The notes under the pieces: model-generated
Told to the model about the DNA's origin: nothing
Seen by the model: the letters and a program-made list of their open reading frames with translations, nothing else
Databases searched by the model: none
DNA from: Arabidopsis thaliana
Taxonomy: Eukaryota > Streptophyta > Magnoliopsida > Brassicales > Brassicaceae
Direction of reading: 5' to 3'
Assembly (NCBI RefSeq): GCF_000001735.4
Contig: NC_003070.9
Span: forward strand, 7,006,001-7,070,000
Length of the DNA stretch: 64,000 bases
In this document: piece by piece, positions 23,701 to 34,095 of the stretch
Layout of the letters: each line of letters begins with the position of its first letter
Numbering within the stretch: the stretch's first letter is position 1
Made by a program: the position numbers and the translations under genes

Positions 23701-25314
23701 ATGGCGTTACTCCGATCAAAACTCCATCTTTCTCGAACCCTTTCCTTCATCTCTCCTCTTCTACCCAAAACCTTCTCCACCTCGGCAACTTCTCTACTCA
23801 GTGACCATGAAAACGACGAATCCGCCGCCACCATAACCGCCGCCGTCTCTGTCCCAATCTCACCTCTGTTAACTCCGGAAGACACACAAACCGTAGAAAA
23901 GTTCCATTCAATCATCAAAGACCACTATCGCAAAAACCCTACAAGCCCCAACGACGCCATCTTAAACCCTAGCTTAACTCTCCATGCTCTCTCCCTCGAT
24001 TTCTCCCAAATTGAAACTTCCCAAGTCTCTCCCTCCGTCGTCCGATGCGTGATAGAGAAGTGCGGCAGTGTCCGCCACGGAATCCCTCTTCACCAATCTC
24101 TAGCTTTCTTCAATTGGGCAACTTCACGAGACGATTACGACCACAAATCACCTCATCCTTACAACGAAATGATCGATCTTTCAGGAAAGGTTAGACAATT
24201 CGACTTAGCTTGGCATTTGATTGATCTAATGAAATCCAGAAACGTAGAGATTTCGATTGAAACCTTCACGATTTTGATTAGACGTTATGTTAGAGCTGGA
24301 TTAGCTTCAGAGGCTGTACATTGCTTTAATCGTATGGAAGATTACGGTTGCGTACCTGATAAAATCGCGTTTTCCATAGTTATTAGTAACCTTTCTAGGA
24401 AGAGGAGAGCTAGTGAAGCTCAGTCGTTTTTCGATAGTTTGAAAGATAGATTCGAGCCTGATGTTATAGTTTACACCAATTTGGTTCGTGGTTGGTGTAG
24501 AGCTGGTGAAATCTCTGAGGCAGAGAAAGTGTTCAAGGAGATGAAGTTGGCTGGGATTGAACCTAATGTGTATACTTACAGTATTGTGATCGATGCGTTG
24601 TGTAGATGCGGGCAAATCAGCCGTGCGCATGATGTGTTTGCGGATATGTTAGATTCAGGTTGTGCGCCGAATGCGATTACTTTTAACAACTTGATGAGGG
24701 TTCATGTGAAAGCAGGAAGAACAGAGAAGGTTTTGCAGGTTTATAACCAGATGAAGAAGCTAGGATGTGAGCCTGATACTATTACTTATAACTTCCTTAT
24801 TGAGGCTCATTGCAGAGACGAGAATCTGGAAAACGCGGTCAAGGTTTTGAACACGATGATCAAGAAGAAGTGTGAAGTGAATGCTTCGACTTTCAATACG
24901 ATATTTAGGTACATTGAGAAGAAGAGAGACGTGAATGGCGCTCATAGGATGTATTCGAAGATGATGGAAGCGAAATGTGAGCCGAATACGGTGACTTATA
25001 ATATACTGATGAGGATGTTTGTCGGGTCAAAATCTACTGATATGGTTCTGAAGATGAAGAAAGAGATGGATGATAAAGAAGTTGAGCCGAATGTGAATAC
25101 TTATAGGCTTTTGGTTACGATGTTTTGTGGGATGGGACATTGGAATAATGCTTATAAGTTGTTTAAAGAAATGGTTGAAGAGAAGTGTTTGACACCGAGC
25201 TTGTCTTTATATGAGATGGTTCTTGCTCAGTTAAGAAGAGCTGGGCAATTGAAGAAGCATGAAGAGCTGGTGGAGAAGATGATTCAGAAGGGACTCGTTG
25301 CTCGGCCATTGTAG
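23701..25314 (+). CDS. P-class pentatricopeptide repeat protein, probably mitochondrial
   Basis: Intronless, 537 residues. The N-terminus ([20 protein letters not shown]) is rich in Arg, Ser and Leu and lacks acidic residues, like a mitochondrial presequence. From about residue 150 a regular series of 35-residue P-type repeats follows, with [34 protein letters not shown] and [14 protein letters not shown] as examples. There is no E or DYW extension. Such proteins bind organelle RNA for processing, stability or translation. The target cannot be read here, although a repeat-by-repeat 5th/35th residue code could be derived. Genome order suggests At1g20300. Confidence 0.94.
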   Translation: MALLRSKLHLSRTLSFISPLLPKTFSTSATSLLSDHENDESAATITAAVSVPISPLLTPEDTQTVEKFHSIIKDHYRKNPTSPNDAILNPSLTLHALSLDFSQIETSQVSPSVVRCVIEKCGSVRHGIPLHQSLAFFNWATSRDDYDHKSPHPYNEMIDLSGKVRQFDLAWHLIDLMKSRNVEISIETFTILIRRYVRAGLASEAVHCFNRMEDYGCVPDKIAFSIVISNLSRKRRASEAQSFFDSLKDRFEPDVIVYTNLVRGWCRAGEISEAEKVFKEMKLAGIEPNVYTYSIVIDALCRCGQISRAHDVFADMLDSGCAPNAITFNNLMRVHVKAGRTEKVLQVYNQMKKLGCEPDTITYNFLIEAHCRDENLENAVKVLNTMIKKKCEVNASTFNTIFRYIEKKRDVNGAHRMYSKMMEAKCEPNTVTYNILMRMFVGSKSTDMVLKMKKEMDDKEVEPNVNTYRLLVTMFCGMGHWNNAYKLFKEMVEEKCLTPSLSLYEMVLAQLRRAGQLKKHEELVEKMIQKGLVARPL

Positions 25315-26307
25315 GAACCCTTCCAAGTATCAAAGAAGAAGCTTTTTTTTCTCAGGAGTTTTTAAGGATATTTTCAAGCAATTTTCTTGTAACTTTGTTT
25401 TGGTACAACATTTGGTTATCAAGAAGTATTATTGTACCATGTACTCTTTTTTTAACTCTCATTTTCTACTATGTTTTACTTGCATCATGTGTATTATTTC
25501 ATAAATATTTAAAAAGAGGAGGATAAAATTTGGCTAAAGTTAGGAAAAAAAAAATGTTTGAATATTAAACAAAATTGAAGTTGAAGATTTCGCTTTAATG
25601 TGTGTGTACATATACCATGGTATGTCATGAAATAAGGAAGTCTTTTTTTAGTAAAACAGCATTTAACAAGGGAAGACCAAAGAGAAGGAGTAGTTCTCAA
25701 TTTCTCAACCTTCAATGACAAAAATGTACCATTGACAAATATTTAGATTTATGTTATGTAACCTATCATTACACACTTTTGTCGTTTATTGACCAAAACG
25801 ACAAGTGTTCACTTTATACGTCTCTTTCAATCCAATTAATTATCGGTTTACTAGCTGTTCATGGACTAATTATTAGTATGATAGATTAATCCCACACAAT
25901 TAAGCATAAAAATCAGGTGGCTTAATAAATAGTATAATCTATTGTCCAAGCACAACACATGTGGGACTAAAAGTCAAATAAACAATTAAACTAATCCGCG
26001 TAAAAGACGAAGACAAACCTAAAAAATAAGGAAAATTGTAAACCTAACATAAGTACACTTCACCATCAAATTTTCTAAACCGGGACAAAGTCGGCCGTAT
26101 AAGTCTACATAAGACATAAATGTCTTCTCCGGTTTAAGTCAAAACTGTGTGATAATGACATAAGCCTTCTCCGGTTTAGCTCATCACCGTTGACAATTTC
26201 AATCTTTGTTCCTCTTTTATCCTCACTTTCTCAGAAGCTTCAGACACAACAGAACATATAAGACCTAGAGTCTCTCTGTTTCGCTTTTCATAAATCTTGA
26301 AGAATAA
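25315..26307. other. Intergenic spacer
   Basis: 3' end of the PPR gene and 5' region of the next gene. Two related blocks containing 'cataag...cttctccggttta' (26109-26134 and 26160-26181) lie about 130-200 bp before the next start codon. No gene was seen. Confidence 0.4.
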
Positions 26308-27030
26308 ATGGAAAAAGCTTCAAACAGCAACAAGTCCACGAAATTCTCGAAAATGCTTCAAAGAGCGATGTCAATTGGTCACAGTGCGGCGCCGTTTAGT
26401 CCACGGAGAGATTTTCATCAGCACCGTACGACTTCGACGGCGAACAGAGGAATCTTCTTCTCCAGTCCGTTGGTTCCTACGGCTGCTAGAGTTAGGAGAA
26501 ATACAAAATACGAAGCCGTTTTTGCCGAACCCACTTCGCCTAAAGTCTCCTGCATCGGTCAGGTCAAACTCGCTAGACCTAAATGTCCGGAGAAGAAGAA
26601 CAAAGCACCTAAGAATCTCAAAACGGCATCGTCTTTATCGTCTTGTGTTATTAAAGAAGAAGACAATGGAAGCTTTTCGAAACTAAAGCGTATCTTCTCA
26701 ATGAGAAGTTATCCGTCGAGAAAATCCAACTCCACTGCCTTCGCAGCCGCCGCAGCGAGAGAACATCCAATCGCGGAGGTTGATGCGGTTACGGCAGCGC
26801 CTTCATTGGGTGCAATGAAGAAATTCGCGAGCAGTAGAGAAGCTCTCGGTGGATTTGATTGGACGGTCCAGATGAAACGTGAGAAAGAAGATGTAATGAT
26901 TCCATGCTCTGTGGGTATACCTCTAACTCAGCTAGAGGATTTGAGTTTGTGTCCGAAGCCAAAGAGTGAAGTTAATTTGTGGAAGAGAAGAACCATGGAT
27001 CGACCAAAACCACTTCAAGTAATTAAGTAA
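26308..27030 (+). CDS. Syringolide-induced protein 14-1-1-like
   Basis: Intronless, 240 residues, strongly basic and Ser-rich. It begins MEKASNSNKSTKFSKMLQRA; central blocks read RNTKYEAVFAEPTSPKVSCI and GQVKLARPKCPEKKNK; the C-terminal half contains KLKRIFSMRS and PLTQLEDLSLCPKPKSEVN. The layout fits the plant family named after a soybean transcript induced by the elicitor syringolide. Its biochemical function is unknown. No signal peptide or membrane segment is visible, and short basic clusters could direct it to the nucleus. Genome order suggests At1g20310. The family name is recall from motif order. Confidence 0.8.
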   Translation: MEKASNSNKSTKFSKMLQRAMSIGHSAAPFSPRRDFHQHRTTSTANRGIFFSSPLVPTAARVRRNTKYEAVFAEPTSPKVSCIGQVKLARPKCPEKKNKAPKNLKTASSLSSCVIKEEDNGSFSKLKRIFSMRSYPSRKSNSTAFAAAAAREHPIAEVDAVTAAPSLGAMKKFASSREALGGFDWTVQMKREKEDVMIPCSVGIPLTQLEDLSLCPKPKSEVNLWKRRTMDRPKPLQVIK

Positions 27031-27845
27031 AAGCTCCTTCTTGAATTTTCTTCGTTGCCTTTTCTATGTCCATTTGTTTTATGTGTCGGAATTTCGTGGC
27101 TGCCACGATGCTACGTTACTACGTACTAAGTCTGAGTTTTGTGAATAGACTGAAAAAGACAGAAATAATTCAACGTGTGAATAGATCAAAACGTTTTTTT
27201 CTTCTGTCTAGACTTTTCTAAATAGCATTTTTTGTCCGGATATGATAACGAAAGATTTGAGATCCAGATGCATACTCTCTTACCTAACCATCTCTATGCA
27301 TACCAAAACCGGACACAAAAATACCAAATTTTGACAATGTTCATAAAGGTTTTTCGTGGTCAAGATGATCAGAAAGGTTATGGATCAAAGTCTTGTCCTA
27401 TGAGTTCTCAAATTCACTTGTGGAAGAAGACAATGAGAACAACAATTTACAACTAAAAAGCCAAGGGGATGTCACTCCCCACCATCTCCTATCTAACATT
27501 TGATCAAACTTGACATCTATTGTACTCTCTAGTATTGCTTTAAGCCCTTAAGGGACGTTAGAATTAGAATTATCAAATCCTAGTCGTTTATATAATCTAT
27601 ATATTGGAGGATTTTCACAAATATCATTAGCAAAACAAAATATTGTAATAGGTTCAGTCTTTCCTTTGATGAGATGCAAGATGATATATTAAACACAACT
27701 TTTAAAATTTCTCAACCACTATTACACAAGTATCTACTCTACTTATGTTTGCGTAAACTTATGTACATACGTCAAGATATTAACAGTAAATGTATTTTCG
27801 AACTAGCATCTGCCACATTTTACCATATGGAATCTTCGACATCTA
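27031..27845. other. Intergenic spacer
   Basis: Convergent spacer between the syringolide-like gene and the HAD phosphatase gene; AT-rich, with no supported gene. Confidence 0.4.
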
Positions 27846-28874
27846 TCAAGTGCAAACCAAGCAATGTTCCTCGGATGATGAATACACTCTACTTCCAGTA
27901 CCTGTGATAGTATCTAACTCCATTGATTGGGACTTGTAAAACTTAACATTTTCATGTTTGTTGCTTCCTGATATAAAAGGGGACATTTGTTTCTGATGGC
28001 TTAGGTTTTGGGAGCAAATTTTGATTGAAACTGCTATGTGTTGTTCTTGTAGCAACAGCCTCACGTCCTTTGAATCTAATTCCTCAATTCCGCCTCTGAA
28101 AAATTCTTGGTGAACATCCTTGAGAACTTTCAAAACATTCGCCAATGATCCCTGGTTCCTACTCTCGTCTCTCTTCTCCTCTGCGTAAGATTTTGACTCC
28201 TTATCATGACTATAATCTCTGAAGTAACTGTACTTGGTAATCTGTAGCAGATTCCTCTCATGATCAGGCCAAACATGACGAGTGTCATCCACAATCACAA
28301 CTCCACACTCATCAGCCAACACAAGATCAAGCGTCTTCGAAAAACCACTCTCGTCTCTGGTAATGACTCTATCCCCAAAGTATACTTTCTTCGGATCAAT
28401 CCATTTCAGCACAGCCTGAGCGTAGTCACGATTCCCCATCGTGTAGACATACATGGAGAAAATCTCGTTGGCTTCTTTCAGAAACTCGTGAACAAAAGGT
28501 CGAAGTTTTATCAGCATCTCTCTGTCAAGTGTCCAAAGATCTTCCCTAAAATCTGACTCTCCCAATAGATACTTCTCTCCTTCGGAAAGCCGTGAAATCA
28601 TAATAGAATGGAGAAGCGTGTGGTCCAAGTCAAGGACTAGATGAAGCTTTCTCTCGTTAAGGCAAGCGAGTTGTGTAGTAAGGCTCTTTGTAACCGCAAC
28701 GGCTTTATGGCTTAATTGTAACCCATGGACGAGATAATCGAATGCTCGGCCGTAGTCTCTGTCTACCGTCGATCTGCAGTTACAGCAGATTCCGTAACGG
28801 ACGAAGAAGTGACCGCAGATTAATGTTGCTGTTTTGGATTCTGGTTCTAGACATGAGTTTTCAATCAAAGACAT
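27846..28874 (-). CDS. FCP1-like HAD phosphatase (RNA polymerase II CTD phosphatase-like)
   Basis: Intronless, 342 residues. The FCP1-homology core carries the catalytic DxDxT as [11 protein letters not shown] (Asp82 nucleophile, Asp84 acid/base). It continues with the thumb motif [20 protein letters not shown] and the metal-binding [11 protein letters not shown] Cys/His-rich N-terminus ([14 protein letters not shown]) resembles that of plant CPL4/FCP1-type phosphatases, which remove phosphate from Ser residues of the polymerase II tail. No BRCT domain follows, so this is a short, plant-lineage relative whose substrate is unproven. The promoter is unusual (see 28920-29011). Genome order suggests At1g20320. 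Confidence 0.9.
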   Translation of the reverse strand: MSLIENSCLEPESKTATLICGHFFVRYGICCNCRSTVDRDYGRAFDYLVHGLQLSHKAVAVTKSLTTQLACLNERKLHLVLDLDHTLLHSIMISRLSEGEKYLLGESDFREDLWTLDREMLIKLRPFVHEFLKEANEIFSMYVYTMGNRDYAQAVLKWIDPKKVYFGDRVITRDESGFSKTLDLVLADECGVVIVDDTRHVWPDHERNLLQITKYSYFRDYSHDKESKSYAEEKRDESRNQGSLANVLKVLKDVHQEFFRGGIEELDSKDVRLLLQEQHIAVSIKICSQNLSHQKQMSPFISGSNKHENVKFYKSQSMELDTITGTGSRVYSSSEEHCLVCT

Positions 28875-28919
28875 CGTTAGTCTGATTCACAAATCCTCGT
28901 TTTATCGTAGGGACACCTT

Positions 28920-29011
28920 TATTTATAAAAGAAAATTTTGCGTACCATTCTTATTCGCAAGCGATGTGGGACTCCTTTGCTTAGCCTTTTGATTCTTAAC
29001 CGATGTGGGAT
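28920..29011 (-). promoter_or_regulatory. Tandem snRNA-type upstream sequence elements and TATA box before the HAD gene
   Basis: On the minus strand two perfect copies of RTCCCACATCG, the plant snRNA upstream sequence element (USE), occur at 29001-29011 (A form) and 28962-28972 (G form). A TATA box, TATAAATA, follows at 28920-28927. The gap between the nearer USE and the TATA is 34 bp, the spacing known for Pol II-type plant snRNA genes (33-34 bp; Pol III-type is about 10 bp shorter). The HAD start codon lies 46 bp below the TATA, so no snRNA fits between. Confidence 0.7.
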
Positions 29012-29335
29012 CCGTTTAACAACTACATTATTAAACCATTATTTTAAAGTTATTTTTCCATTATTTTGATGGAATAAATATATCAAGTACAAGTGTAGAA
29101 CTACAGATGAATTATTTTATAAAATTGATAATATCAAAATGCAATTTAGCAAAATGTCAGTTTTAATTTTGTTTTTTTTTTCCGTCACTAATCCTACTAT
29201 ATTATTTGGGAAGTATATTTTAAATGTAACCTTAATTTTTGTAAGTAATTACATAGGTATGCCATTAGAAATAAAATTTTAAAGAGTAAATTAATTTATC
29301 TCTTTAAGGATTAAAAAGTCAAATACTAATTTAAT

Positions 29336-29525
29336 TAATTAAATTTAATTAAAAAACAAAATACATTATTAATTTCCAAAAATAATAACCAATCAAAATC
29401 AACATATAAGATTTAATATATAAATTTTCATTAATTTAATTTAATTAGAAAAATAAAATACATTATTAATTTCCAAAAAAGTAACCAATTAAAATCAACA
29501 AATTAGATTTGATATCTAAATTATC
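29336..29525. repeat. Tandem duplication inside the Helitron
   Basis: Two adjacent copies of about 95 bp share 'aaaatacattattaatttccaaaaa', 'taaccaat.aaaatcaaca' and 'tagattt.atat.taaatt' in order. Confidence 0.7.
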
Positions 29526-30674
29526 ATATTAATTTTTTATTAATTATTATAGTTCACTTCTCATCTTTATATGATTCTATTTTTGCGAAAAACTAATATC
29601 ATCATTATAAAAAAAAGAATTAGAGTTTTTTCCCATATGCATAATTTGAATTTTTAAAAACGAATATAAACTATTTAATACATGAAGAAATATTATAACG
29701 GGTGAAAAATAGATTTAAGAAAACTTTCTACTGAGTAACAAGTCATAATTTGAAATATTTATATTCAATTTCATACATATTATATTGAAAATTTATAATC
29801 TTATATACTACAATAATTAATAACATATTAGATTTTTTTATGTGTATGATGTGATTCAATTTTTAATATAAGCTGGAAAATCCTAGAATTGACGGTTTAC
29901 ATCAATATTAATACAAAATGGTATACTACAGTTGAAACTCTTAAATTAACAATCAAACTACAAGTGTATAATCTTAAACATTAAACAATATAGATAATAT
30001 CAACAAAACATATACAACTCACAGTTTACTTTACATTTAAAATAAAATAAAACAATATCATATATTTTTAAATCATCTTTACAATAAAAGTTTTTAGTTT
30101 AACTAAAATATAAACCTACCTGCGATATACTGCAAGTTAATATCTAGATTATAGGGCTTATTGGATCTAAAGACGGATCATCAAAGATTTTCTAAACTGA
30201 AGCAAAATATATTGAATATTCGAATATCTATCTGTTACCAAATTATAAACAAATAAGTTCGTAAAACAATTTACTATTTTATATATGAAATCAAATAAAT
30301 CTTAATCACATAAAAATTAGCACAAAAAAAAGAATTCAACAATTAAAAATTTATCAAATCTCTATGTTATATAAGTTTTGATACTATATTCGAATAAAGT
30401 ATAATATACCTTTTCAATTTGTATTCTTTAACTAATTTAAGCTAACTAATATATTTGCTAATCTTATACCTATCAAAACAAACTATCGTTTCTTATCTCT
30501 ATAATATTTTTGCAAGACTTTTTTGGTGGATTTGGGTAAAAGTGCATTCGGGTCATATGGTACATTCCCCTATTAAATAAATATGGTGCACTCTTATGTT
30601 ATTAGTTAAAATGTTTAGATTATAACTCAGAGTCATATCATTAATAAACTTAATATTAATAAAATAAATGGTTT

Positions 30675-31145
30675 TTTTGCAAGACGGATTTGGAGGGACG
30701 GGTTTTTGAATCAACATTAATAAAAAAAAAGTAAAATATAATTAATCCACCGTTTCAATACGGGTTAAAACTTTAATTTATTATTTTTTAAGACCACTAA
30801 TATTAAGCATATAAAATCATCCTAATTTAGAAAAGATTATATAAAACCAAAAATGTTATGTGGTATGTATAATGTTACTATATATAAAATTAAACTATAA
30901 AATATAAATGTATTAGAGAATGATACAATTTGCAAAACTTTTATATATCAAAAATAATTCTTAAATTTAAAAATTACTACTTTTAAAAAAAAATCACGGG
31001 ACGGGTAAAGAAATGACAGAACGGGTTTTATCTTGGAATTGGGTTGTATGGTGGATGTATTTGAATCAATATTTATAAAATTTTAAAATATTATTAATAT
31101 GTTGTTTTAATAGGGGTTAAAACTTCAGTTTTTTAACAATTGTCT
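30675..31145. repeat. Direct repeats in the right part of the Helitron
   Basis: A block around 'gacgggtttttgaatcaacattaataa...tttcaatacgggttaaaactt' (30697-30775) recurs in diverged form around 31019-31130 ('gaacgggttttatc...ttaataggggttaaaactt'). No coding content. Confidence 0.55.
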
Positions 31146-31749
31146 CATGGATTCGTGGTATAGCGTTACTTAATAGCAATTATAAACTGTAAAATATAAA
31201 TATTTTATAAAAATAAAATTTGCAAGTTTAAATATATATTACTTTTAAAAAATAAATCGGCCCGCGGTATACCGCGGGTTAAAATCTAGTTTGTAAGTTT
31301 AATATGCTAAGGGAAGCTAATTTGTATTTTTAGCAACAAACTTTTGAATCCCATTGATTTTAGGGAAAAAAAATAACAGAGGAAACATCAATCTTTTTCA
31401 TAGTATTGAATTCTTGTAAGATATTCATTCTTTCCCAATTTCTTTAAATTCGATGAGTATATCGGAAAATTAAGTTCAAGACTTATACTGATGAGTTCAA
31501 AATGGTGGAATTTTGTTTGCATTTATGTGAGAGAAGAACTATTTTATCAAAGGCATTTTTATTTTATTGTTTTGGTAGCAATCAATGGCATAGTTTGTGT
31601 CGCTTTGTACCCTAAACGTATGAGACACTTATCACAGAAGGCATGGGTTAGATCACTCTCATCAGGCTAGCCTTCTCTCATGTATTTTGACTTGACTTTA
31701 GTGATCTTAATTGTAAGTTCAAAAGATACATTTATTTCTAACTCTAAAA

Positions 31750-31945
31750 ATCATGAAACCTTTATCATTTTGAAGAGGCAATAGCTGACTTGCCCGATTG
31801 CAGACATTCCTCAAACAAAGTGTAAGTCTAACTCGATATGCTTAGTTTGTTGATGTTGACCGAAATCTATGGTCACTGGTGATAGTTGCTACTGTGTCCC
31901 TGTCTATTAATATTCTGCTTCAGCACTAGAACGAGAGGCACTTGA
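31750..31945 (-). pseudogene. Relic of a Ty1/copia pol gene (RNase H end)
   Basis: On the minus strand, reading frames with stops spell SSASRSSAEAEY (31908-31943) and QTKHIELDLHFV (about 31813-31848). These correspond to the RNase H motifs near the C-terminus of copia polyproteins, in the right order and spacing but frameshifted and truncated. No LTR was identified. The rest of 31946-32967 shows no gene. Confidence 0.65.
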
Positions 31946-32967
31946 ATTGGTTATGTGTGATTAATTGTTTGCTTAGTTTTTTTTTTTGGCTAAACATAGA
32001 CCATCATAGTATGTGAGTGAAGTTGTAAACACTTTTTTCATTATGACGAATCTTGAATTTATTAGTACTAGCTAATAACCCTACATCCAACAATATAGTT
32101 CTTTGTCTCTATGCATCTCCATCAAAAATTAAGGAATTATGATTTCATTTCGAGATATCATTGTCAAAATCCAGAGCATACCACAAAAGACCAATCAGAT
32201 AAGACAGAGATAAATGAGATTTTCTTTCTACATCTCGCCCCTGTCATTTTCAATGTGAATCATCACGATCTGGAATCAGATCCATGACAACAACAAAATA
32301 TGAGTCAGACACTAAATCTATTCAGTGTGAGTTGGCCAAAATTGGGAGATACACAAAGGAGAAATAAATGTCTTTTTTTTTATCAGATCTAATCGTAACT
32401 AAGAGAGAATCACGTGAATTAAAGAGAACCACTAAACCAAAACGTATCACATTTTCTTTAACTACGTACGTAGCAATAATTCAAAATAACCACGCATGCG
32501 TTTCCACTCTCCCACCACCAACTCCGTGCGACAAACCTAGTAAAAAGCTTCTTTTTATTTCTTGTCGCGACACTGATTTTCTTTTAAATTAATTAATCAA
32601 AGTTATGTTTTTTTAACCAAACAGACCATAACACAAGATTCAGACACTCACTCACATCAGTCAGTCAGTAGTGTTACTCACACAGGCTGTCGACACCTAA
32701 GTACATTTTATTTTACTAACTTGTTAATCAATCTTAAACACACTTAAAAATACTAATAATCCCCTATGTCTCGCCGGCACTACGGCGGAGAAATCAAGAG
32801 TAAGATTCTCATATGCAACAAAACAAAAAAAAACTAATAATTCTTGAAACACAAACCAAATTAAAACACAAAAATAGTACAATAACCAAGTTGATTTAAC
32901 TTAAAAATAAAAACAAATTGAGAAAATTCTCCATACTTTTTCCGGTGATGTTTCCTTTCTACCTTTC

Positions 32968-34053
32968 TCAAGAACTCTCCTCCGGTGACTCCGGTTTTCT
33001 GCAGAGAATCATATGCATCGGAGAGAATATTCCGGTTTCACCTCCTCTGGTCAAATAATCAGCAGTCTTAAACAACATCTCATGAACATCAACAGTTCCT
33101 TTAGGAGCAACTCCAACCGCTGACAAAATCTGAACCACAATGTGATTCCTCCAATAAGCAAGCCTACCCATCTTAAGCCTAGTCCACCACGGCTCAGCCG
33201 GTGGACTCGCCAGATCCTTCTCCTTCACTATCTCAAACCCAACCTTTTTAGCCGTCTCAGCTATATCCACGTAAGCCCTAAGCCCTGGTAACGCATCGCC
33301 TCTCTCAATCCCTTGGATTACCTCCACGTGTTCGTCATCCTCCGCCTTAAATTTCTCCGTCGTAACCCACTCGTACGACACATACATAGATCCGGGTTTC
33401 AACACCCTGTAGATCTCTGCGTACACTTCTTCCAGCTTCGGCGCGTGACACGTGGCTTCGATGGAATAAGCACCGTCGAAACTGTTGTCATCGAACGGCA
33501 TCTGGAGGAAGTTACCACACACGACCTCGCAAAGCGCGTCGAGACCAGCTTTCTTATTGTGGAGACGAGCTCTGTTCACCTGATACTCGTTTATTGTAAT
33601 CCCGACTACGTTAGCTCGCGAGTGAGATGCAATCGCTCGCATCGGACCGCCGACACCGCATCCGACGTCTAGGATCTTTTGACCAGGTTTGACTTGGATC
33701 AGATCTACGGCCATCTCTTCGTGGAGGCGCGTGGCGTCTTTGTGAGATTTTCCGGGGATTGATGGTGAGAAGTGGAAGGATTGTCCCCATCCCCACTCGT
33801 ATATGTCGGTGACGAGATTGTAGAATGTGTCGACGAAGTCTGGAACTTTCTCGGCGGTTTCGATTTCTTTTGGACGGCGGAAGAAAGACCAGTACTGTTT
33901 GTAGTTGTCTTGGACTTTCTCGGCGGAGATTGAGCCACCAGAGAGATCTACGGCTCGTTTGCCTTTACGCTCTGCTGGACCGAGAACGCAGAGGAACCAG
34001 TAGATACCGACGGCGACGAGTGCACCGGTGAAGAAGAGTGTTAAAGAGTCCAT
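32968..34053 (-). CDS. SMT2: Sterol C24-methyltransferase 2 (24-methylenelophenol methyltransferase)
   Basis: Intronless, 361 residues. A single N-terminal membrane anchor (LTLFFTGALVAVGIYWFLCV) is followed by a class I methyltransferase fold with the SAM-binding motif ILDVGCGVGGPMRAIASHS near residue 130, and by sterol methyltransferase motifs YEWGWGQSFHFSP, EATCHAP and YVSYEWVTT. The enzyme sits in the ER membrane and transfers the second methyl group to the sterol side chain, directing flux to sitosterol instead of campesterol. In Arabidopsis the gene is also known as CVP1 and affects vein patterning. Length and motifs match SMT2 rather than the cycloartenol-specific SMT1. Confidence 0.96.
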   Translation of the reverse strand: MDSLTLFFTGALVAVGIYWFLCVLGPAERKGKRAVDLSGGSISAEKVQDNYKQYWSFFRRPKEIETAEKVPDFVDTFYNLVTDIYEWGWGQSFHFSPSIPGKSHKDATRLHEEMAVDLIQVKPGQKILDVGCGVGGPMRAIASHSRANVVGITINEYQVNRARLHNKKAGLDALCEVVCGNFLQMPFDDNSFDGAYSIEATCHAPKLEEVYAEIYRVLKPGSMYVSYEWVTTEKFKAEDDEHVEVIQGIERGDALPGLRAYVDIAETAKKVGFEIVKEKDLASPPAEPWWTRLKMGRLAYWRNHIVVQILSAVGVAPKGTVDVHEMLFKTADYLTRGGETGIFSPMHMILCRKPESPEESS

Positions 34054-34078
34054 TTTCGTTAAGAGTGAGGAAGACCAA

Positions 34079-34095
34079 GAGAGAGAGAGAGAGAG
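34079..34095 (-). repeat. GA/CT microsatellite in the SMT2 leader
   Basis: Seventeen alternating GA bases lie 26 bp upstream of the SMT2 ATG. Read on the sense strand it is a CT tract, common in plant 5' leaders and promoters. Confidence 0.8.

Larger units (their letters stand above)
29192..31289 (+). mobile_element. Non-autonomous Helitron-like element, possibly composite
   Basis: The right end is a textbook Helitron terminus: a GC-rich hairpin (CCCGCGGTATACCGCGGG, 31261-31278) and, eleven bases on, CTAG (31286-31289) followed by T. The proposed left end TCCTACTATATTATTTGGG (29192) starts with TC after an A, as expected for A/T insertion. A decayed second terminus (CCTGCGATATACTGCAAG...CTAG, 30119-30147) lies inside, so two elements may be nested or joined. 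The interior is AT-rich and has no Rep/helicase frame. The left boundary is the least certain part. Confidence 0.7.

Noticed and set aside
33313-33672. 119-codon plus-strand frame opposite SMT2
   Set aside because: Antisense shadow of the SMT2 coding sequence.
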